Position numbers and translations under genes: made by a program
Part shown: one piece after another, positions 53,598-61,517 of the stretch
Layout of the letters: each line of letters opens with the position of its first letter
Position numbering within the stretch: position 1 is the first letter of the stretch
Notes under the pieces: model-generated
Database searches by the model: none
What the model was told of the DNA's origin: nothing
What the model saw: only the letters and a program-made list of their open reading frames with translations
NCBI GenBank assembly: GCA_900104375.1
Contig: LT629302.1
Coordinates: 1,642,001-1,706,000 of the forward strand
Source: Flavobacteriaceae bacterium MAR_2010_188
Lineage (GTDB): Bacteria; Bacteroidota; Bacteroidia; Flavobacteriales; Flavobacteriaceae
Direction of reading: 5' to 3'
Length of the DNA: 64,000 bases

Positions 53598-54902
53598 ATG
53601 ACTAATAATAAAAAACACCTTCATAATCTTGATGAACTTTCGGATTATAAAGTAGCAGATGGATATCCGAATGTTAAAGGTTGGTCCGTTAAAGATAAAG
53701 ATAACCGAGTTATAGGTGAAGTAGAGAATCTATTGGTTAATCTAGAAGCTCAACGAGTGGTATATCTTGATGTAGAAGTAGATAAAACTATTCTTGATGC
53801 TAATTATGACCCATACTCTTCTTCAGCTCATTCTGAAGTAAGAGAATTCATAAATAAAGACGGAGAAAATCACGTTATAATTCCTATTGGATTGGTGGAT
53901 ATTAATGAAGCTCAGAAATTTGTATATACCCAGACCGTAGACCACCGTACTTTTGCTGAAACTAAGCGATATAGACAAGGCAGCGACATTAATAGAAATT
54001 ATGAAGTGGCAGTCCTCGATTCCTATAACAGACATGACGATAAGAACCAACTTAGCGAAGACCAAGTTAGATCTATTGTCCGAGATGAAGTTAAAGGATT
54101 AGATACTACCAATAGTAAAGAGAAGGAATATCGAAATGATAATAAGGTAAGAGAAATTGTTCGGGATGAAGTTCATTCTATCGATTCTACCAAGAGCCGA
54201 AGTGAATATATTGAGGATGAAATCGCTAGTCTTGAAGAGAGAAAAAATTCTAGACTCTCAGATGATAGAAAGAGGCTTCATAGAGATGATTTTGACAGGA
54301 AGGATTCAGATCATAAAGACCATAAAGGTTTAGATTTCGACCACGATAATGACGGGAATCCAAATATTACGGATCCAGACTATTATAAAGAAAAAGGTAG
54401 AAAGCTAAAAAATACAGATTTCGACCATGATAATGATGGGAACCCAAATATTACGGATCCAGATTATTATACCCGAGATAAATCTAAAGGTAGAAGAACG
54501 GATTTTGATCATGATAATGATGGAAACCCTAACATATCCGACAGAGATAATTACGACAGAGATAAGTCAAACTCTAGAAGAAACGATTTTGATGATGATA
54601 ACGATGGAAATCCAAATATAACAGATCGCGATTATTTCGATAAAGATCGTTCTAAGAACAAAGGAATTGACTTTGATAATGACAATGACGGCAATCCTAA
54701 TATAACAGACCCAGATTATTACGAGGAAAAGTTAAAAGGCAGCAAACATTATGATAGTGATAACGATGGGATTCCAGACGATATGGATTCTGATACTTAT
54801 GATAATGATTTAGAGAGAAGACGTCGCAATAATGACATAGATGATGATGACGATTTCTATGATAGAAGAGAATTTAGAAACCAAAGATTCCGCAAGGATT
54901 AA
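53598..54902 (+). CDS. PRC-barrel protein with six calcium-type repeats
   Basis: 434 residues, no signal peptide. PRC-barrel domain ~10-125 (YKVADGYPNVKGWSVKDKDN, VIGEVENLLVNLEAQRVVYL). Residues ~150-215 hold a duplicated VRSIVRDEVK / VREIVRDEVH segment. From residue 246, six units of 28 residues (the last partial) read DFDHDNDGNPNITDPDYY-like, with DxDxDGxP cores of thrombospondin-3/EF-hand loops. The C-terminus is very acidic. Metal binding is inferred. Function unknown. Confidence 0.82.
   Translation: MTNNKKHLHNLDELSDYKVADGYPNVKGWSVKDKDNRVIGEVENLLVNLEAQRVVYLDVEVDKTILDANYDPYSSSAHSEVREFINKDGENHVIIPIGLVDINEAQKFVYTQTVDHRTFAETKRYRQGSDINRNYEVAVLDSYNRHDDKNQLSEDQVRSIVRDEVKGLDTTNSKEKEYRNDNKVREIVRDEVHSIDSTKSRSEYIEDEIASLEERKNSRLSDDRKRLHRDDFDRKDSDHKDHKGLDFDHDNDGNPNITDPDYYKEKGRKLKNTDFDHDNDGNPNITDPDYYTRDKSKGRRTDFDHDNDGNPNISDRDNYDRDKSNSRRNDFDDDNDGNPNITDRDYFDKDRSKNKGIDFDNDNDGNPNITDPDYYEEKLKGSKHYDSDNDGIPDDMDSDTYDNDLERRRRNNDIDDDDDFYDRREFRNQRFRKD
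54333..54806 (+). repeat. Six tandem 84-bp units within the PRC-barrel gene
   Basis: Unit starts at 54333, 54417, 54501, 54585, 54669 and 54753 are exactly 84 bases (28 codons) apart. Unit 6 is shorter and diverges. Nucleotide copies differ at synonymous and linker positions but keep register. Confidence 0.9.
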
Positions 54903-54928
54903 CTGTCACATTTATTGAAAAAAATAAT

Positions 54929-54946
54929 GCCCTCCAAATGGAGGGC
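54929..54946 (+). terminator. Terminator after PRC-barrel gene
   Basis: GCCCTCC / GGAGGGC stem with an AAAT loop followed by TTTATCATTT. Confidence 0.7.
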
Positions 54947-55022
54947 TTTATCATTTAGGACTGAAACCCCAACATTGAAAGATTTTATAATAAAAGACTT
55001 AATTTTATAGCAAAGAAAAATT

Positions 55023-56186
55023 ATGAAAATGAAAAATTTATTTAGTTGCGCTACTCTTTTGTTTTTAATGAGCATTAGCTGCACTGACGAATCAAAAAAT
55101 ACCGATACCGCAGAAGAAACTACTCAAGCATCAAAAGATAGTATCAAAAATGAAGAAGCCGAAAATAAGAACGGCTACGAGATTATAGTACCAGATTTAT
55201 CAATTGCTTGGGGATTTGTTTTTCTTCAAGATGAATCTATGCTTATTGGAGAACAAAATGGCGATTTAATCCTTTTTAAAGATGGGAAAAAGTCTGATGT
55301 CACTGGTATGCCAGAAGTCTATCATCGTGGTCAGGGAGGATTGTTAGACATAAAACTTCATCCTAATTATAAAGATAACGGGTATATCTATATCACCTAC
55401 GCGTCGCCGACGGGCAGCGGAGATGGTGGTAACACCGCAATCATGAGAACCAAATTAAATGGCACTGCATTAACTGATCAAAAGGTACTTTATAAGGCTG
55501 AACCTAATACAACTGCAGGACAACATTTTGGTTCTAGAATCGCTTTTGATGATGAGGGTTACCTTTACTTTTCAGCGGGAGAACGTGGCAATAGGGATGA
55601 CAACCCACAGGACATCACCAGAGATAACGGTAAGATTTATCGTCTTAAGGATGATGGCACTATCCCTAATGACAATCCTTTTTATAACCAGAGCGGTGCT
55701 AAAAAAGCAATCTATTCTTACGGACACAGAAACCCACAAGGAATGGATATTCACCCCACAACAAGAAAGATTTGGACTCATGAACATGGACCTCGTGGTG
55801 GTGACGAAATAAATATCATTAAAAAAGGAGCAAACTATGGTTGGCCAGTAATCAGTTATGGAATCAATTACGATGGAACTCCTTTTACCGACATAACCGC
55901 GAAAGAAGGCATGGAACAACCTATACATTATTGGGATCCATCTATTGCACCTAGCGGAATGGCTTTTATAACTAGCGATAAATATCCAGGTTGGAAAGGA
56001 AATCTATTGATTGGCTCATTAAAATTTCAGTATGTTGCCAATTGTTTTATAAATGGTGATAAGGTTACCAAAGAAGAAAAGTTGCTGGAAGGTATTGGTA
56101 GGGTTAGAACGATTAATCAAGGACCAGACGGATATATCTATGTGAGCGTAGAAAATGTTGGTATTGTTAAATTGCTTCCTAAATAA
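55023..56186 (+). CDS. PQQ-dependent aldose/sorbosone-type sugar dehydrogenase, lipoprotein
   Basis: 387 residues. Signal with ISIC-type lipobox (Cys20), then the six-bladed beta-propeller of the soluble glucose dehydrogenase/Yli type: GLLDIKLHPNYKDNGYIYIT, GQHFGSRIAFDDEGYLYFSA, HRNPQGMDIHPTTRKIWTHE (with the HRNPQG motif), EHGPRGGDEINIIKKGANYG and WDPSIAPSGMAF. It probably oxidises sugars outside the cytoplasm with PQQ and calcium. Whether the host makes PQQ cannot be seen here. Confidence 0.92.
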   Translation: MKMKNLFSCATLLFLMSISCTDESKNTDTAEETTQASKDSIKNEEAENKNGYEIIVPDLSIAWGFVFLQDESMLIGEQNGDLILFKDGKKSDVTGMPEVYHRGQGGLLDIKLHPNYKDNGYIYITYASPTGSGDGGNTAIMRTKLNGTALTDQKVLYKAEPNTTAGQHFGSRIAFDDEGYLYFSAGERGNRDDNPQDITRDNGKIYRLKDDGTIPNDNPFYNQSGAKKAIYSYGHRNPQGMDIHPTTRKIWTHEHGPRGGDEINIIKKGANYGWPVISYGINYDGTPFTDITAKEGMEQPIHYWDPSIAPSGMAFITSDKYPGWKGNLLIGSLKFQYVANCFINGDKVTKEEKLLEGIGRVRTINQGPDGYIYVSVENVGIVKLLPK

Positions 56187-56298
56187 TTCAAACGGTTATT
56201 AACAAATTGGTTGCATTTTGCATTGAATAAGTTTAGTAGTTCGAAGCTATCCGTAAAGATGTAATTGGTTAAATTTGCCCGAACCATAATTGATTTTA

Positions 56299-56904
56299 AT
56301 GCTCATAATTGGAATAGCCGGTGGCACAGGATGCGGTAAAACTACTGTAGTTAAGCAAATCCTCAATGAATTACCAAAAGGCCAAGTGGGGGTTATTTCC
56401 CAAGATTCTTATTATAAGGATACAAGTCATTTAGCGTATGAAGAAAGGATAGCCATAAATTTTGACCATCCCCGTTCTATCGATTTTGAATTATTAGAAG
56501 AACATCTTCAGCAATTAAGGCTAGGAAAATCAATTGAGCAGCCGGTTTACTCTTTCATAGAACATAACCGAACTGGCGACACTGTAACCACAAGACCCAG
56601 AAATGTAATGATTGTTGAAGGGATATTAATCCTGACCAATCCAGAATTACGGGAAATGTTCGATATAAAAATTTTTGTGCATGCAGATAGTGATGAGCGT
56701 TTAATTAGAAGATTAAAACGAGATATTACTGAAAGAGGTCGGGATTTGGATGAAGTTTTAAATCGTTATCAGAACACTTTAAAACCGATGCATCAACAAT
56801 TTATCGAGCCGATGAAAGAATACGCCGATATCATAATTCCTAATAATAAATACAACACTGTTGCAGTTGATATTGTGAGAACCATCATTAATCATAGATT
56901 ATAG
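56299..56904 (+). CDS. udk: Uridine kinase
   Basis: 201 residues. P-loop LIIGIAGGTGCGKTTVVKQI at the N-terminus, ISQDSYYKD, FDHPRSIDFELL, and RLKRDITERGRDLDEVLNRY near the C-terminus. It phosphorylates uridine and cytidine for pyrimidine salvage. Chosen start ATG 56299, since the longer frame adds three residues from a TTG. Its stop overlaps the next GTG start by one base, tying it to the downstream operon. Confidence 0.95.
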   Translation: MLIIGIAGGTGCGKTTVVKQILNELPKGQVGVISQDSYYKDTSHLAYEERIAINFDHPRSIDFELLEEHLQQLRLGKSIEQPVYSFIEHNRTGDTVTTRPRNVMIVEGILILTNPELREMFDIKIFVHADSDERLIRRLKRDITERGRDLDEVLNRYQNTLKPMHQQFIEPMKEYADIIIPNNKYNTVAVDIVRTIINHRL

Positions 56905-57233
56905 TGACAAAAAAGAAGAATCCAAATAGTAAATATTACAAACCGTTTAAGAATATGTTTGTGATTATTTTATTGGCATTCGCAGTATGGATGTTTTTCT
57001 TCGATGCTAACTCATGGCTAATCCATCACGAGCTAAACAACGATATTGATGATTTAGAACAAGAAAAAGAATACTACCAAAAGGAAATTGCTAAGGATAA
57101 TAAGTCAATCAAAGAACTTAGTACGGACGACGGTATAGAAAAATTAGCTAGGGAAAAGTATTATATGAAGAAGGAGAACGAAGAAATCTATATTATCGAA
57201 TATGAAGATAGTATTGCAAATGACGATGACTAA
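56904..57233 (+). CDS. DivIC/FtsB-like septum formation initiator
   Basis: 109 residues from a GTG start. One membrane helix (~17-36, MFVIILLAFAVWMFFF), then a coiled coil (~45-85, LNNDIDDLEQEKEYYQKEIA) and the conserved LAREKYYMKKENEEIYIIE tail of the FtsB/DivIC family. It would join the divisome with FtsL and FtsQ. The stop overlaps the mutA start (57233), suggesting translational coupling. Confidence 0.9.
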   Translation: MTKKKNPNSKYYKPFKNMFVIILLAFAVWMFFFDANSWLIHHELNNDIDDLEQEKEYYQKEIAKDNKSIKELSTDDGIEKLAREKYYMKKENEEIYIIEYEDSIANDDD

Positions 57234-58597
57234 TGGCAGATTCTCTTTTTGATGAGTTTTCTAAAGTTTCAACAAAACAGTGGAAACAGCAGATTCAATT
57301 TGATTTAAATGGTCTAGATTATAACAATGCCCTAATTTGGAATAGCCCCGAAGGAATTGATGTAAAGCCTTTTTACAATGAGGATGATGCGGTCTTTCAT
57401 GAAAAAGATTCACCAGAAGCCGAAAAAAGGGAATGGTTTATCACAGATTCTATCTTTGTCGCGGATGTTTCCAGGTCTAATGAAAATGCGCTAGATAAAA
57501 TAGAGAGAGGAACAGAATCCATAAAATTTATTATTCCTGACGAAAACGTCGACTTCTCTTTACTAATTAAAGGCATCAATCCTACAACCTGTAAAATTCA
57601 GTTAGAGTGTTTGTTCTTGTCTTCAAACTATGTTCAAAAAATTCAAAAGGAACATAAGGAAATCTTATTTCATACGGATATAATCGGCAATTTGGCCCGT
57701 TCGGGCAATTGGTTCAAGAATTTAAAGGAAGATTATGCAGAGCTTTCTTCAATTTCAAAATCATCAAATTCTATTTCTATTGATACTACATTGTATCAAA
57801 ATGCTGGCGGACTTATCCAGCAACAACTTGCTTATGGCTTGGCTCATTTGAATGAATACCTCAACTATTTTGAAACTAACAAATTGTTTAAAGATGAATT
57901 GAATGTTCATTTTAAAATCGCTGTCGGTTCAAACTATTTTTTCGAAATAGCCAAGGTTCGGGCTTTGCGGATATTGGTTAAAGAACTTTCGGTTTTATAC
58001 AATTTCAAAATTAATCTCAAAGTTCACGCAATCCCTTCAAAAAGAAATAAAACTATTTACGATTACAATACCAATCTACTAAGAACTACGACGGAATGTA
58101 TGAGCGCCATCATTGGAGGTATAGATTTTATTGAAAATCTTCCTTACGATGCTCTTTATCATAAAAACAACGAATTCGGAGACAGGATTGCTAGAAACCA
58201 ATTGCTTATCCTAAAGCATGAAAGCGGGTTCGAAGAGACCGCAAATTCAGTTGAAGGGTGTTATTATATCGAATCCATCACCAAGCAACTAGCAGAAAAA
58301 GCCCTTACAATTTTTAAGGAAATTGAAAAAAACGGTGGCTTTCTAGAAAATTTGAAGACGAATAAACTTCAATCAAAAATCAAAGAATCCGCGGATAAAG
58401 AACAAAGTCGTTTTGATTCTGATGAGAAAAAATTGGTGGGTACCAACTTTGTCATTAATACAAAAGATAGGATGAAGGATGAGCTTCAACTTTACCCATT
58501 CATTAAAAGACATGCGCGTAAAACACTGATTCAACCAATTATTGAACGCCGACTGTCCGAAGAGTTAGAGAAAAAGAGATTAGAAGAAGAAAATTAA
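57233..58597 (+). CDS. mutA: Methylmalonyl-CoA mutase small subunit
   Basis: 454 residues, a TIM-barrel homologous to the large subunit without the cobalamin-binding domain: FSKVSTKQWKQQIQFDLNGL, IDTTLYQNAGGLIQQQLAYG, FKIAVGSNYFFEIAKVRALR, YDYNTNLLRTTTECMSAIIG. It dimerises with MutB in B12-dependent conversion of methylmalonyl-CoA and succinyl-CoA. Overlaps the divIC-like gene by one base. Confidence 0.94.
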   Translation: MADSLFDEFSKVSTKQWKQQIQFDLNGLDYNNALIWNSPEGIDVKPFYNEDDAVFHEKDSPEAEKREWFITDSIFVADVSRSNENALDKIERGTESIKFIIPDENVDFSLLIKGINPTTCKIQLECLFLSSNYVQKIQKEHKEILFHTDIIGNLARSGNWFKNLKEDYAELSSISKSSNSISIDTTLYQNAGGLIQQQLAYGLAHLNEYLNYFETNKLFKDELNVHFKIAVGSNYFFEIAKVRALRILVKELSVLYNFKINLKVHAIPSKRNKTIYDYNTNLLRTTTECMSAIIGGIDFIENLPYDALYHKNNEFGDRIARNQLLILKHESGFEETANSVEGCYYIESITKQLAEKALTIFKEIEKNGGFLENLKTNKLQSKIKESADKEQSRFDSDEKKLVGTNFVINTKDRMKDELQLYPFIKRHARKTLIQPIIERRLSEELEKKRLEEEN

Positions 58598-58613
58598 ATA
58601 TTAGAAAATTACG

Positions 58614-59249
58614 ATGAAGATTAGATATATAAGTTTGCTTTCCCTTTGCCTGCTCTTGGCCGTTGGGTGTAATGATGAGGAAAAGAAAACAGAAAAGCCA
58701 ACCACCGTTGTTTCTGAACCAAAAGAAAACATCAATCAATTTTTACTAGAAGAAGATGGAATCAAGATTACTCTTCCTGACGGTTTTCAACGTTATTCGG
58801 CGGTAGATTTTCAGACCTATCTAAAAGAAAATTATAAGAAAGAGGAATTGAATTTTGAAAGTGAAAGATTCAAACAACTCCGAAATATGGATGGCACACT
58901 TTACATTTTTGTGAATCTAGAGAACCATTCGGTATATACCATCAACAGTACGCCGCCCACAGATTTAGACAATATAGATGCTCAGGATTTATTGGGAATG
59001 GTTCAGTCCAAACACGCTGAGGTAGAAAAAGTAACCAATAGGAAATACGAAAAGGTGACCGCGAAATTCAGCGACCTATCGTCAAATAAAATCTTTAAAG
59101 CAGTTTATAAAGTTACCGGTAAGGATATTAAAGAGCCACTTTATTCTCATTCCTATATTATTAGCAACGCTGGTAAAACTTTATATATCAACCTTTATTC
59201 GCCTGGTGAATTAGATTTTGATCCATATATTGAAAAAATGAGATTTTAA
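58614..59249 (+). CDS. Hypothetical lipoprotein inserted between mutA and mutB
   Basis: 211 residues. Lipoprotein signal with AVGC (Cys19), a Glu/Lys-rich linker, and an alpha/beta domain ([40 protein letters not shown]). I do not recognise the family. Its stop overlaps the mutB start (59249). Why a secreted lipoprotein is coupled between two subunits of a cytosolic enzyme is unclear; the arrangement is recurrent in flavobacteria as I recall. Confidence 0.72.
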   Translation: MKIRYISLLSLCLLLAVGCNDEEKKTEKPTTVVSEPKENINQFLLEEDGIKITLPDGFQRYSAVDFQTYLKENYKKEELNFESERFKQLRNMDGTLYIFVNLENHSVYTINSTPPTDLDNIDAQDLLGMVQSKHAEVEKVTNRKYEKVTAKFSDLSSNKIFKAVYKVTGKDIKEPLYSHSYIISNAGKTLYINLYSPGELDFDPYIEKMRF

Positions 59250-61324
59250 TGCCTAGAAAAGATGTTCAAAGTATAAATCTGAAGACTTCAACCCTAACTA
59301 AGGGAAATGTAGAAGATACTCCTTACGAACATCAGGGTTTTGCTGCTGGCATTGTGCCTTATTTGCGTGGCCCATATTCTACTATGTACGTTATACAACC
59401 TTGGACTATTAGGCAATACGCCGGGTTTTCTACAGCAGAAGAAAGCAATTCGTTTTATAGAAGAAATCTAGCCGCAGGTCAAAAAGGATTGTCCGTTGCG
59501 TTCGATTTACCTACCCATCGTGGATACGATTCTGATCACGAAAGAGTAGTAGGTGATGTTGGTAAGGCTGGCGTAGCGATAGATTCGGTGGAAGATATGA
59601 AGATTCTCTTCGACCAGATTCCGCTAGACAAAATGTCGGTTTCAATGACCATGAACGGGGCGGTTCTTCCTATTATGGCATTTTATATCGTCGCCGCAGA
59701 AGAACAAGGTGCTGATATTAGAAATCTTTCTGGAACTATTCAAAACGATATCTTAAAGGAGTTTATGGTGAGGAATACTTACATCTACCCTCCTTCTCCT
59801 TCTATGAGAATTATTTCGGACATTTTTGAGTACACCAGTAAAAACATGCCTAAATTTAATAGCATTAGTATTTCTGGCTACCACATGCAAGAAGCTGGGG
59901 CAACTCCAGAAATCGAACTGGCCTACACTCTTGCAGATGGACTGGAATATATTAGAACAGGTCTCGCCGCAGGTATGGACATTGACACCTTTGCTCCTCG
60001 CCTTTCCTTTTTCTGGGGAATCGGTATGGAACATTTTAAGGAAATTGCAAAGATGCGTGCAGCAAGAGTGCTTTGGGCAAAATTGGTGAAGCAATTTAAT
60101 CCTAAGAACATCAAATCGATGTCACTGCGAGCGCATTGTCAGACTAGTGGATGGAGTCTTACTATGCAAGATCCGTTTAATAATGTTGCCAGAACCTGTA
60201 TAGAAGCAACTTCGGCGATTTTTGGTGGAACTCAAAGTCTTCATACTAATGCGTTGGATGAAGCAATTGCCCTGCCCACCGATTTCTCGGCAAGAATTGC
60301 AAGAAATACCCAAGTTTATCTTCAATATGAAACTGAAATAACGAAAACAGTTGACCCTTGGGCCGGAAGCCATTTAGTCGAAAAACTTACGGATGAAATC
60401 ATTAAAAACGCATGGGAGTTAATTGAAGAAGTTGAAGAATTAGGCGGAATGACAAAAGCTATTGAAGCGGGCATACCGAAAATGAGAATAGAGCAAGCTG
60501 CAGCAAGAAAACAAGCCAGAATTGATAGCGGGATTGATATTATTGTGGGAGTTAACAAATTTCAGCTTGAAGAAGAAGACCCAATCACCACTTTGGAAGT
60601 TGATAATCAATCGGTGAGGTTGCAGCAAATAAATCGCCTAAACCAAATCAAAGAACAAAGAGATGCATTATCAGTCAAAGAATCTTTAGAAAAGCTGAAG
60701 CATTCTGCGAAAAAAGGAGAAGGAAATTTATTAGCTTTAGCTGTTGATGCAGCGAGAAATAGAGCAACCTTGGGAGAGATAAGCGATGCGCTAGAAGAAG
60801 CATTTGGCAGGCATAAGGCACAAATAAAATCATTTTCTGGAGTGTATAGCAAGGAAATTAAAAACGACGATTCTTTTGAAAAAGCAAAACAGCTATCTGA
60901 TCAGTTCGCAGAGATGGATGGACGTAGACCACGGATTATGGTTGCAAAAATGGGCCAAGACGGCCATGATCGTGGCGCCAAAGTTGTCGCAACAAGTTAT
61001 GCCGATCTCGGTTTTGATGTCGATATAGGTCCATTGTTTCAAACACCTCAAGAAGTTGCTAAGCAAGCGGTAGAAAATGATGTACACGTACTCGGGATAT
61101 CATCACTTGCGGCAGGTCATAAAACATTGGTGCCTCAAGTAATTGAAGAACTAAAAAATTACGGCAGGGAAGATATAATGGTAATTGTTGGAGGTGTTGT
61201 GCCTAAACAAGATTATCAATTTCTATTCGACGCGGGAGTTATGGCGGTTTTCGGGCCAGGAACAAAAATCAGCGAAACCGCAATTACGATATTAGAAATA
61301 TTGATGCAATCTCATCAAGAATAG
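59249..61324 (+). CDS. mutB: Methylmalonyl-CoA mutase large subunit
   Basis: 691 residues. TIM-barrel (~1-530) with [20 protein letters not shown] and [20 protein letters not shown], followed by a C-terminal B12-binding domain (~555-691) carrying the DxHxxG motif ([13 protein letters not shown], near residue 570). Catalyses the B12-dependent carbon skeleton rearrangement with MutA. Last gene of the udk-mut operon. Confidence 0.96.
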   Translation: MPRKDVQSINLKTSTLTKGNVEDTPYEHQGFAAGIVPYLRGPYSTMYVIQPWTIRQYAGFSTAEESNSFYRRNLAAGQKGLSVAFDLPTHRGYDSDHERVVGDVGKAGVAIDSVEDMKILFDQIPLDKMSVSMTMNGAVLPIMAFYIVAAEEQGADIRNLSGTIQNDILKEFMVRNTYIYPPSPSMRIISDIFEYTSKNMPKFNSISISGYHMQEAGATPEIELAYTLADGLEYIRTGLAAGMDIDTFAPRLSFFWGIGMEHFKEIAKMRAARVLWAKLVKQFNPKNIKSMSLRAHCQTSGWSLTMQDPFNNVARTCIEATSAIFGGTQSLHTNALDEAIALPTDFSARIARNTQVYLQYETEITKTVDPWAGSHLVEKLTDEIIKNAWELIEEVEELGGMTKAIEAGIPKMRIEQAAARKQARIDSGIDIIVGVNKFQLEEEDPITTLEVDNQSVRLQQINRLNQIKEQRDALSVKESLEKLKHSAKKGEGNLLALAVDAARNRATLGEISDALEEAFGRHKAQIKSFSGVYSKEIKNDDSFEKAKQLSDQFAEMDGRRPRIMVAKMGQDGHDRGAKVVATSYADLGFDVDIGPLFQTPQEVAKQAVENDVHVLGISSLAAGHKTLVPQVIEELKNYGREDIMVIVGGVVPKQDYQFLFDAGVMAVFGPGTKISETAITILEILMQSHQE

Positions 61325-61517
61325 ATTAGAGGATTCTATTCTAACTTTATCAAATTCAACTACTTTTTAAAGTGGTCTTCACGTCTTTGAACGCTTATTT
61401 AAAATTTATACTGCGAAGATTCCTATCTTTCCTTTTAACTTATATAGAAAAATTCCTTCAAATTACTTATATTGTAATTTACATTATACAAAAAAGTTCA
61501 ACAAAAAACTCCACAAT

